From assembly GCA_903925435.1 (NCBI GenBank), contig CAIYFF010000634.1:1-7663 (forward strand): 7,663 nucleotides of DNA, given 5' to 3'. How positions within the stretch are numbered: the first letter of the stretch is position 1; every line of letters begins with the position of its first letter. Positions 1 to 6,105 of the stretch are shown here, one piece after another. The notes below the pieces were generated by a model, which was not told the origin of the DNA, made no database searches, and saw only the letters and a list, made by a program, of their open reading frames with translations. The position numbers were made by a program, and so were the translations under genes. The stretch is from an uncultured Planctomycetota bacterium. Its GTDB lineage: Bacteria > Planctomycetota > UBA1135 > UBA2386.

Positions 1-510
1 AGCCAGCCCGACCTCGCGTGGTTCCTCGACGAGACGCCGACTCCGTCAGGGGCCAACGTCGGCGCTGCGTCGGTGGCAACCATCGGCGCACCATGCGCAC
101 CGTTTGGACACACGCTGCTCGGCGAACCGCGACTCGCGGCAACGTCGATGCCTGTGCTCGGCAACTCGTCGTTCGGCATCACGATCGACAACACCACCGG
201 CGTGTTCTTGGAGTGGTGCATCCTCGCGATGAGCGCGGGCACGTTGCCGATCGGGCGTTCGGACTTGCTGCCGCCCACCGCAGGCGGCGACTCGTGCTTC
301 GTGCTCGTCGATCCTTCGACGTCGTTCGGCACGCTGTGGTCGCGCACCGGCATGGCGCGCACGACGATTCCGATGTCGCTGCAAGGGCTGCCCGCGGCGC
401 TCGCAGGCCAGTCGTTTGCGCTGCAAGCGATCGTGCTCGATCTCTCGCCCAACGCGTGGCCGCCCTACAAGGGGCTCACCAACGCGCTCGCGATCACGAT
501 CGGCAACTGA
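1..510 (+). CDS. C-terminal part of a secreted/surface protein (partial, 5' end outside window)
   Basis: The frame is open from the first base to a TGA at 508-510 and gives 169 residues with no start needed, so this is the tail of a longer protein. It is rich in short hydrophobic, Gly, Pro, Ser and Thr stretches, with three cysteines (in GAPCAPFG, EWCILAM and GDSCFVL), and ends in LTNALAITIGN. The pattern of a Cys/Gly turn, 'P-x-LGNSSFGI', a 'DPS' turn, 'LAGQSFALQAIVLDLSP' and a final 'SNAL-x-ITIG'-like strand matches, from memory, a beta-sandwich-like module at the C-terminus of many secreted planctomycetal proteins. It has no visible catalytic motif, and the enzymatic or binding part would lie upstream of the window. 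The gene is convergent with rsmD, with only 12 bp between stop codons. Coding status is fairly sure; the domain assignment is recalled and less certain. Confidence 0.72.
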   Translation, partial: SQPDLAWFLDETPTPSGANVGAASVATIGAPCAPFGHTLLGEPRLAATSMPVLGNSSFGITIDNTTGVFLEWCILAMSAGTLPIGRSDLLPPTAGGDSCFVLVDPSTSFGTLWSRTGMARTTIPMSLQGLPAALAGQSFALQAIVLDLSPNAWPPYKGLTNALAITIGN

Positions 511-522
511 TCGGAACGCAGC

Positions 523-1233
523 TCAGCTCGCGTCGTCGGCCTCGCCCGGCGCGTCGGCGGCATTCGCTGCGTCGCTCGCGTCGTCCGCTGCACTCGCTTC
601 GTCCGCATCGCCGTTGCGCAGCGCATCGCGTTCGCGCCGGCGCAGCACGCGCTCCGGCACTTCGCCGACACGCCACACGAACGCAATTGCGCTGCCGCCC
701 CACTGCCGCAGATCGACGAACAAATCGTCGTCGAAGTCGTCCTCTTCGAGCACGCCGGCTTCGAAGTGGAACACGAGGCAACCGCCTGGAGCGAGCCGAT
801 GCGCGAGTTGGCGCGCGCGGTAGATCGACTTGACCGGATCCTCCTCGACCATCGCGTATGGCGGATCGAGGAAGATGAGGTTGGGCGCCGGCTGGCTGTC
901 GCCGAGCGCCGGCGGCTCCCACGCGTCGCCGCGCGCGATCACCGACCGTGAGACCGCGTCCTCGCCGAGCATCTGCAGGTTGCCGCGGAGGATCTCGAGC
1001 GCCTTGTTGTTCTTCTCGACGAAGACCGCCTGCTTGGCGCCGCGCGACAGCGACTCGATGCCCGTGGCGCCAGTGCCCGCGAACTGATCCCACACCACCG
1101 CGTCGACGACTTGGTCGCCGAGGATGTTGAAGATCGCCGCTTTGACCTGCCCGAGCAGCGGCCGCGTGCCAAGTCCGCGAACGCTCTTGAGAACGCGACT
1201 GCCGTAGACGCCGGCGATGATCCTGAGGCTCAT
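523..1233 (-). CDS. rsmD: 16S rRNA (guanine(966)-N(2))-methyltransferase RsmD
   Basis: This 236-residue protein should transfer a methyl group from S-adenosylmethionine to N2 of G966 in 16S rRNA during small-subunit assembly in the cytoplasm. It opens with the family signature LRIIAG (3-8), followed by TRPLLGQVKAAIFNIL (23-38). The SAM-binding motif is D49-x-FAGTGATG (to 58) followed by IESLSRGA. An acidic residue at the end of strand 2 is E73, in FVEKNN. The N2-amino methyltransferase catalytic motif DPPY lies at 123-126. The ATG at 1233 is preceded by GGAG with a 6-nt spacer. The catalytic core ends near residue 200, the usual RsmD length. An extra tail of about 30 residues follows, almost entirely Ala, Asp, Glu and Ser (about 206-236), after a basic RRRERD patch. 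The gene stands alone on this strand, divergent from the VWA gene. Family identity is firm. Confidence 0.94.
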   Translation of the reverse strand: MSLRIIAGVYGSRVLKSVRGLGTRPLLGQVKAAIFNILGDQVVDAVVWDQFAGTGATGIESLSRGAKQAVFVEKNNKALEILRGNLQMLGEDAVSRSVIARGDAWEPPALGDSQPAPNLIFLDPPYAMVEEDPVKSIYRARQLAHRLAPGGCLVFHFEAGVLEEDDFDDDLFVDLRQWGGSAIAFVWRVGEVPERVLRRRERDALRNGDADEASAADDASDAANAADAPGEADDAS

Positions 1234-1239
1234 GAGGGG

Positions 1240-1243
1240 CTCC
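1240..1243 (-). promoter_or_regulatory. rsmD: Shine-Dalgarno site of rsmD
   Basis: On the minus strand GGAG sits 6 nt before the ATG at 1233. It supports this start and shows that the organism does use Shine-Dalgarno initiation for some genes, in contrast to the moaA and mpaA-like starts, which lack one. Confidence 0.6.
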
Positions 1244-1270
1244 GCGCAGCGTTGCGCCGCGATGGCGCGC

Positions 1271-1276
1271 TATCCT
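1271..1276 (+). promoter_or_regulatory. Possible -10 element upstream of the VWA gene
   Basis: TATCCT occurs in the GC-rich gap between the divergent rsmD and VWA genes. The same hexamer lies just upstream of the mpaA-like gene on the other strand. No convincing -35 sequence is visible at 16-18 bp. If used, it would give the VWA mRNA a leader of roughly 90 nt to the ATG at 1374. Support is pattern similarity only. Confidence 0.3.
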
Positions 1277-1373
1277 GTCGCCGCGGCCCTGGACGCGCAA
1301 CGGCGCGCGTTTGCCTTGGTGCCGCCGACACGCCGATTCTCTCCACGTGCAAGGCCGCGCCCCCCTCCTCGCC

Positions 1374-3155
1374 ATGCGAATCGGCGACCTCGAGTTCGCT
1401 CTCGAGCGCGGGCGGATCTATCGCATCGGCGAGGCGGCGCAGTGTGATGTGCGGACCGCGTGCGGCGAACCGATGGCGCTCCTCGTCGAATTGGTGGACG
1501 GGGACGCGCGCGTCACGCAGCAGAGCACGGGCGCGGTTGTGCTGCTGCGCAGTGGCGGATCGGCGCGGCTCTCGGGGATCGAGTGCGCAGTCGTCGAGGA
1601 CGTGCACGGGGCCGCGATCCTGCCCGACCCGATGTTGGTCCGCGGCGCCATTGCTCCCGATGGGCAGCGCGTGGCGCAGGCGATCGGCGCCATCGAGTCG
1701 AATCCCAACGCATCGCCACGGGCAATCGGCACCGAGACCACGTTTGCCGACATGCTCGCCAACGAGCTCAGGCGCGCTCCTTGGTTTGCGCTGTCGCTCG
1801 TTCTGCATGCGCTGCTGTTCTTGATCGCCTGGATCGTGTTCGGCGCAATGCCGCCCGAGAAGGAGCCGCCACCGCGCTACGGCTACGAAGCAACGATCGC
1901 GCCCGAGCCTGACGCAATGGGACCCGCGACCGAGGTGCCGGTCACAGCAGAGACACTCGACGCGATCGACCCGGAGCCGCAATTCGAGCCACCCGGCGGC
2001 AGCGAGCCGATCGACGCGCCACCGCCAGAACTCACCGAGGCATCGCCAAACCTGCTCGCGCGCATCGGCACCGCGCGCGTCCCATCGACCAGCGCAAGCG
2101 ATGGCGCCGGATCCAACGCGGGCCAAGGCACGGGCAGCGGCTCGGGGATCGGCGCAGGCACTGGCGACGTGATGGCGAGCGGCAAAGGCAGCGCGGGATT
2201 TCGCAAGACGGTCAGCGAACTGCGACGCAGCGGGCTCGAGATCGTGTTCGTGTTCGACAGCACGGGCTCGATGGGAAGCAGCATCCGCGCAACCAAGGAC
2301 GGCATCGCCAACATGCTCGACGTGTTGCGCGCGCTGGTGCCCGACGCGCGCTTCTCGCTCGTCACCTACCGCGACAAAGGCCAAGGCGAGGAATACCTCG
2401 TGCGCACGCTGCCGCTCGATCGCGACTTCTATGCAGCGGTCAACTGGATGCAGACGGTCGAAGCAGACGGCGGTGGCGACGCGCCCGAGGCCGTGCTCGC
2501 GGGGCTGCGCGAAGCGTTCCGGCAAGACTTCCGCCGCGGTGCGCGACGCGTCGTCGTCTTGGCTGGAGATGCCCCGCCGCATCCGCGCGACCTGCGCGCC
2601 GTGCGCGAGCAGACGCTTCGCTTCGCAGCGGCGCCGACCTCCGCAGTGCACGCGCTGCTCACCAGCGGCAAGCACAGCACGGCGGCGGACACGTTCGCGG
2701 ACATCGCGAAGGCTGGTCGCGGCGAGTGCTTTGCCATCGAAGACCAGAAGCTGTTGCTGCGCCACGTGCTGACGCTCGCGTTCGGCGCCGCATTCGAACG
2801 CGATCTCGACGAAGTGCAGCAACGCCTCGCTGCCGAACGCTCGTCACCACCGACATGGGCTCGCGATCTCGCGAGGCGCGGTGGCGAGGACCTCGCCAAG
2901 GCGCTCGGCGGCGATTCGATCCCATCAGCGCTCGTGCACGCGCTGCTGCGGCATCCTTCGCGGGCAGCGATGCTCACGCTCGTGGGCGTCCTCGCGGACC
3001 CGTCTTCGGGCAACCCAGGCATGCAAGCCGCGGCGCATGTGCTGCAGCGCGCGCTCGAATTGCCGCAGTGCCCGATCGACGCCCAGAACCCGCGCCCGAT
3101 CCCGCAAGCGCTCGCGGCGCAACTACGACAGCGCGCGCTTTCGTTGCCGGAGTGA
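1374..3155 (+). CDS. Membrane-anchored VWA-domain protein with FHA-like N-terminus and TonB-type signal anchor
   Basis: 593 residues from the ATG at 1374 (MRIGDLEF). In order: residues 1-90 form a beta-rich segment resembling a divergent FHA domain (GRIYRIGEAAQCDV), but without the usual Ser/His phosphothreonine-binding pair. A single transmembrane helix at about 138-157 follows the basic NELRR, so the N-terminus should be cytoplasmic. This helix contains S141-LVL-H145, the Ser-x3-His spacing of the TonB anchor. A Pro/Glu-rich stretch (158-240) and a Gly/Ser-rich linker (241-275) lead to a VWA domain (about 290-475). Its metal-site (MIDAS) residues are D295-S-T-G-S299, T331 and D399, with a GGGDAPEA motif between the last two. 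A helical tail of about 115 residues has no recognised fold. VWA domains usually bind protein ligands through a metal ion; the partner here is unknown. An in-frame TTG at 1311 would add 21 residues of non-domain sequence. Neither start has a good Shine-Dalgarno site. Confidence 0.85.
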   Translation: MRIGDLEFALERGRIYRIGEAAQCDVRTACGEPMALLVELVDGDARVTQQSTGAVVLLRSGGSARLSGIECAVVEDVHGAAILPDPMLVRGAIAPDGQRVAQAIGAIESNPNASPRAIGTETTFADMLANELRRAPWFALSLVLHALLFLIAWIVFGAMPPEKEPPPRYGYEATIAPEPDAMGPATEVPVTAETLDAIDPEPQFEPPGGSEPIDAPPPELTEASPNLLARIGTARVPSTSASDGAGSNAGQGTGSGSGIGAGTGDVMASGKGSAGFRKTVSELRRSGLEIVFVFDSTGSMGSSIRATKDGIANMLDVLRALVPDARFSLVTYRDKGQGEEYLVRTLPLDRDFYAAVNWMQTVEADGGGDAPEAVLAGLREAFRQDFRRGARRVVVLAGDAPPHPRDLRAVREQTLRFAAAPTSAVHALLTSGKHSTAADTFADIAKAGRGECFAIEDQKLLLRHVLTLAFGAAFERDLDEVQQRLAAERSSPPTWARDLARRGGEDLAKALGGDSIPSALVHALLRHPSRAAMLTLVGVLADPSSGNPGMQAAAHVLQRALELPQCPIDAQNPRPIPQALAAQLRQRALSLPE

Positions 3156-3224
3156 CGCTGCACAGAGGACGCCGTGCGGCGGCGCGCAATCGAGCGCGGC
3201 GATGCCATCGTGCGCTGCCTTCGC

Positions 3225-3230
3225 TACTGT
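3225..3230 (+). promoter_or_regulatory. moaA: Possible -10 element for leaderless moaA
   Basis: TACTGT (the TANNNT form of a -10 box) lies 6 nt before the GTG at 3237, with no Shine-Dalgarno sequence between them. This spacing would put the transcription start at or next to the initiation codon, as in leaderless genes of Deinococcus and actinobacteria. No -35 element is evident. The alternative is that moaA starts at 3174 and is read from the VWA transcript. Confidence 0.35.
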
Positions 3231-3236
3231 GCGCGC

Positions 3237-4256
3237 GTGCCCCTCTTCGACGCGCGAAAGCGACCGCTCCGCAACCTGCGCCTGTCCGTCACGGACCGGT
3301 GCAACCTGCGTTGCCAGTATTGCATGCCCGAGGAGGAGTATTCGTGGCTGCCGCAGTCGGGCGTGCTGACGTTTGAAGAGGTCGTGCGCGTGCTGCGCAT
3401 CTTCCTGTCGCTCGGCGTCGAGAAGGTGCGCCTCACCGGCGGCGAGCCGCTGCTCCGTCGCGACGTCGAACAACTCGTCGGCATGGTCGCGAAGCTCGAT
3501 GGCCTGCGCGAACTCGCGATGACGACCAACGGCGTGTTGCTTGCTGACAAAGCAGTGGCGCTTCGTCAGCAAGGCTTGCAGCGGATCACGGTCAGCCTCG
3601 ACACGCTCGACCCTTCGGTGTTTCGCTCGCTGTCGCGTCGCGATGACCTGCATCGTGTGCTGGTCGGCATCGAGGCTGCGCAGCGCGCGGGATTTGACGA
3701 GCTCAAGCTCGACACCGTGGTCATCGCGGGCGTCAACGACGGCGAGATCGCGAGCCTCCTTCGCTACGCGATCGATCGCGGCGCAGAGCTGCGCTTCATC
3801 GAATACATGGACGTCGGCGGCGCGACGCATTGGCGCAAGGACGCGGTCGTCTCGCGCGCGCAGATCCTCGCCACCGTCGAGCGCACGTTCGGCAAGACGG
3901 AGCCAATCGCGCGCGACAGCGCTCCCGCAGAGCGATTCCGGCTCGGCAACGGCGCGACGTTCGGCGTCATCGCGTCGGTGACGCAACCGTTCTGCAGCAC
4001 GTGCGATCGCAGCCGACTCACTGCCGATGGCGTGTGGCTCAAGTGCCTCTACGCAACGAAGGGCACGCACCTGCGCGACCTGCTGCGCAGCGACATGCGC
4101 GACGAGCAGATCGCGGCGCGCATTCGCGACGAGTGGACGATGCGCGAGGACCGCGGCGCCGAGTTGCGAATGGCGATGCCCGATCGCCAACCGCTGGCGC
4201 AGCGCGACGAGCTGAAGAAAGAGCCACACCTCGAGATGCACACGCGCGGCGGCTGA
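3237..4256 (+). CDS. moaA: GTP 3',8-cyclase MoaA (molybdenum cofactor biosynthesis)
   Basis: MoaA is a cytoplasmic radical-SAM enzyme that converts GTP to (8S)-3',8-cyclo-7,8-dihydroguanosine 5'-triphosphate, which MoaC turns into cyclic pyranopterin phosphate. The 339 residues contain the SAM-cluster motif C22-x3-C26-x2-C29 (CNLRCQYC), the TGGEP motif at 67-71 and SLDTLDP in the middle. The second cluster is C253-x2-C256-x13-C270, embedding DRSRLTADG, which contacts the substrate in the family. The C-terminal Gly-Gly (338-339) needed for catalysis is present, so the protein looks complete and active. I chose the GTG at 3237 because the product then begins PLFDARKRPLRNLRLSVTDRC, the family's normal N-terminus. 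A GTG at 3174 with AGAGGA 4 nt upstream would add 21 Arg/Cys-rich residues and sit 18 nt after the VWA stop. No moaC, moaE or other cofactor genes are in the window. The stop is 15 bp from that of the convergent dppC-like gene. Confidence 0.95.
   Translation: MPLFDARKRPLRNLRLSVTDRCNLRCQYCMPEEEYSWLPQSGVLTFEEVVRVLRIFLSLGVEKVRLTGGEPLLRRDVEQLVGMVAKLDGLRELAMTTNGVLLADKAVALRQQGLQRITVSLDTLDPSVFRSLSRRDDLHRVLVGIEAAQRAGFDELKLDTVVIAGVNDGEIASLLRYAIDRGAELRFIEYMDVGGATHWRKDAVVSRAQILATVERTFGKTEPIARDSAPAERFRLGNGATFGVIASVTQPFCSTCDRSRLTADGVWLKCLYATKGTHLRDLLRSDMRDEQIAARIRDEWTMREDRGAELRMAMPDRQPLAQRDELKKEPHLEMHTRGG
3540..3573 (+). repeat. Strong imperfect inverted repeat (hairpin) inside moaA
   Basis: Bases 3540-3553 (CTTGCTGACAAAGC) pair with 3560-3573 (GCTTCGTCAGCAAG). 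The stem has 9 bp, one A-C mismatch and 4 more bp, closed by the 6-nt loop AGTGGC. It lies in the region encoding LLADKAVALRQQG, just after the conserved TTNG of MoaA. The stem uses codons (ctt, gct, aaa, gca, cgt, caa) that are less GC-rich than the surrounding gene. The pairing is read directly from the sequence; any function is unknown. Confidence 0.7.
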
Positions 4257-4271
4257 CGCGCAAGCCGGCGC
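4246..4271. terminator. Possible bidirectional hairpin at the moaA / dppC-like convergent junction
   Basis: GCGGCGGCT (4246-4254) pairs with AGCCGGCGC (4263-4271) at 8 of 9 positions around an 8-nt loop. It covers the last codons and stop of moaA and runs up to the base just before the dppC-like stop. There is no T-run on either side, so it is not a classic intrinsic terminator, and short GC-rich stems are common in this base composition. Its position in the 15-bp gap is the main argument for it. Confidence 0.28.
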
Positions 4272-5078
4272 TCAACTGCGCGGACGCATTCGCTCCGCAA
4301 GCGCGTGGCAACACAGCACGCACGACACGATCAAGGCGCCCGGGATCACCCACAGGTGCCAGACGCCAACGTGCAAGTTGGCCTTGCCCTGCGCGAGAAT
4401 CGCGCCCCAAGAGCCACTCTGCGGCCCTGGCCCGATGCCCAGGAACGACAGCGTCGACTCCGCGACGATCGCGCTCGCCATGCAGAACGCCGCGACCACC
4501 GCGACCTGTCCGCGCAACTGCGGCAGCACATGGCCCGTGAACAGCCGCATGCCGCGAACACCGAGCTCACGCGCCGTCTGCACGTATTCGCGTTCGCGCA
4601 GCGATAGCAACTCGCCGCGCACGACGCGCGCGAACGATGGCCACATCACAACCGCAAACGACGCGCTGACCGCGAGCGGCGACGAGCCAAAGCACGCGCC
4701 GACCAGCAGCAACATGAGCAGGGTCGGAAAGCACACGAACACTTCGATCAAGCGCATCACGATCGCGTCGACCATGCCGCGGCGAGAACCTGCGAGCGCG
4801 CCGAGCGCTGTGCCGATGCACGCAGCGAGCGCCACGCCGACGAGGCTCGCGCCGATCGTCGTGCGCGCGCCGCGGACTGCGCGAGCGAGCACGTCGCGGC
4901 CGGTGTCGTCGCAACCAAACGGATGCGCCCACGACGGCGATGCGTAGACGCGCGCCAAGTCCGTCGTGTCCGCGTCCAACGCGAGCCACGGCCCAAAGAC
5001 GACGACCGCGAGCATCCCGACGGCGTGCCACACAGCCCATGTGCCAAAGAGCACAGAATCGCCTCTTTGCGCATTCAT
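4272..5078 (-). CDS. Peptide ABC transporter permease, DppC/OppC-type
   Basis: 268-residue inner-membrane permease, the second half of a heterodimeric channel for di- or oligopeptide uptake. The family's N-terminal signature is clear at 52-63 (HPFGCDDTGRDV), followed by LARAVRGARTT. The cytoplasmic EAA loop that contacts the ATPase is at about 164-187 (EYVQTARELG, then HVLPQL). The C-terminal signature ESTLSFLGIG (207-216) with SWG (223-225) is also present. Hydrophobic segments lie near 16-35, 75-97, 118-131, 138-152, 192-206 and 242-262. The usual final 'DGLRDALDPR' is reduced to LAERMRPRS. The ATG overlaps the dppB-like stop as ATGA (5075-5078), and GAGG sits 8 nt upstream, so translation is coupled. 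The family is sure; the exact substrate (dipeptide, oligopeptide, murein peptide or other) cannot be read from the permease. Confidence 0.92.
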   Translation of the reverse strand: MNAQRGDSVLFGTWAVWHAVGMLAVVVFGPWLALDADTTDLARVYASPSWAHPFGCDDTGRDVLARAVRGARTTIGASLVGVALAACIGTALGALAGSRRGMVDAIVMRLIEVFVCFPTLLMLLLVGACFGSSPLAVSASFAVVMWPSFARVVRGELLSLREREYVQTARELGVRGMRLFTGHVLPQLRGQVAVVAAFCMASAIVAESTLSFLGIGPGPQSGSWGAILAQGKANLHVGVWHLWVIPGALIVSCVLCCHALAERMRPRS

Positions 5079-6103
5079 GCGTCGAGCCTCACGCGCGGAT
5101 CCAGCGCGCGATGGAGCAGATCGGAGAGCACGAATCCGACCAGCGTCGCCACCGCGCCGATCAGCGTCACCGCCATCGTCATCGCGTGGTCGTTGGCGCG
5201 CACCGCTTCGAACGCGAGGCGACCCATGCCGTCGATCGCAAACACGGTCTCCACCACAATCGAGCCCGCGACGAACATCGGCAGCAGCGAACCCACGAGG
5301 GTTGCAAGCGGCGAAAGCGCAACGCGAAGGATGCGGCGCGCACGCTGCGGTTCGGGAAATCCCCACGCGACGAGGTTGTCGGCGAACGGCGACGCGGCCG
5401 TGCGCGCGACCGATTCGCGCAGAAAGCGCGCGATCAGCACGAGCGGCCCGATCGCCATCGCGCAGATCGGCAGGACAAGACGCAGGCTCGCGTCGATCCA
5501 CGCCGCGAGCGCGCCGCGGCTCGCCGCATCGTCGCTGGCGCCAAACCCGCCTGCGGGCAACCAGTCGAACACGGGCCCCGCGAACAGCACGAGACCGATC
5601 GTCGCAACGAGCGCATCGGGCAGCCCGGCGAGCACCAGCAACGCGCCGCCCACCGCGCGATCCGAAGCCGATCCCGCGCGCATGCCAAGCCATGCGCCCA
5701 GCGGCACGCCGAGCAACAGCGCGACCAACAGCGACAGCGAGCCGAGCAGCAGCGTCACCGGCAGCGCGCGACCGATCCGCGAACGGAACTCCACCGGATC
5801 CTCGCCGGGGCCGACGAAACGCAGCGTCGCTGCGTTCTGCAACCAGCGCAGGTAGCGCTGCGACACGGGCGCAGGCTGCAGAGTCTTCTCGTCGACCAGC
5901 CCGTACCGCAGGCGCAACTTCGCGAGCGCGACGTCGCGACTCACGGTCGACAACTCAGGCGCGCCGGGTTCTTCGGTACGGCGCGCGAGCTCGAGCGCGG
6001 CGCGATCCACCGGAGCCAAGTCGAGCGCGCAGAACGTCACGAACGTGATGCCGAGCAGCGCCAGCGCCGCAGACCCGAGGCGACGCAGCAGCCAGCGCAA
6101 CAT
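5075..6103 (-). CDS. Peptide ABC transporter permease, DppB/OppB-type
   Basis: 342-residue inner-membrane permease pairing with the DppC-like protein encoded next. It begins with a basic cap and TM1 (about 9-28), followed by the long extracytoplasmic stretch typical of DppB, with 'SQRYLRWLQN' at 81-90. The transmembrane core starts at LPVTLLLGSLSLLVALLLG (114-132), and further helices lie near 152-175, 207-226, 268-289 and 308-330. The EAA-type loop is about 238-265; it lacks the usual 'ARAKG' and reads AWGFPEPQRARRILRVALSP, so it is somewhat divergent. The C-terminal family motifs are intact: ETVF (285-288), DGMGRL (291-296) and a closing LDPR (334-337). The ATG follows the lipoprotein stop as TGA-TC-ATG and the gene ends in an ATGA overlap with the next, so the three genes form one operon. 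No ATPase or binding protein is in the window. Confidence 0.92.
   Translation of the reverse strand: MLRWLLRRLGSAALALLGITFVTFCALDLAPVDRAALELARRTEEPGAPELSTVSRDVALAKLRLRYGLVDEKTLQPAPVSQRYLRWLQNAATLRFVGPGEDPVEFRSRIGRALPVTLLLGSLSLLVALLLGVPLGAWLGMRAGSASDRAVGGALLVLAGLPDALVATIGLVLFAGPVFDWLPAGGFGASDDAASRGALAAWIDASLRLVLPICAMAIGPLVLIARFLRESVARTAASPFADNLVAWGFPEPQRARRILRVALSPLATLVGSLLPMFVAGSIVVETVFAIDGMGRLAFEAVRANDHAMTMAVTLIGAVATLVGFVLSDLLHRALDPRVRLDA
5087..5090 (-). promoter_or_regulatory. Shine-Dalgarno site of the dppC-like gene
   Basis: On the minus strand GAGG lies 8 nt before the ATG at 5078, inside the end of the dppB-like gene. Together with the ATGA overlap it fixes this start. Confidence 0.5.
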
Positions 6104-6105
6104 GA

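Noticed and set aside
1244..1257. Imperfect palindrome GCGCAGCGTTGCGC between rsmD and the VWA gene as an operator
   Set aside because: Only 5-bp arms of G/C-rich sequence. Such matches are frequent in this base composition, and nothing else supports a repressor site.
1311..1373. TTG start 21 codons upstream of the VWA gene's ATG
   Set aside because: The extra residues (PWCRRHADSLH...) do not look like part of the domain, and the ATG at 1374 begins directly at the first predicted strand. It cannot be fully excluded.
1230..2822. A 530-codon open frame on the minus strand opposite the VWA gene
   Set aside because: It lies entirely antisense to a gene with clear VWA motifs, and its product is Arg/Ala/His-rich with no domain. 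Long antisense open frames are expected at this GC content.
3174..3236. GTG start with a Shine-Dalgarno-like AGAGGA giving a 360-residue MoaA
   Set aside because: The 21 extra residues are Arg/Cys-rich and absent from the family, whose N-terminus is matched exactly from 3237. It is kept as a possible secondary start.
3156..3236. Molybdenum cofactor riboswitch upstream of moaA
   Set aside because: The gap is at most 81 bp, too short for the known Moco riboswitch with an expression platform, and I saw no conserved paired elements.
3123..4241. A 372-codon minus-strand open frame opposite moaA
   Set aside because: It is a shadow of moaA, which has every catalytic motif. The antisense product is low-complexity and family-free.
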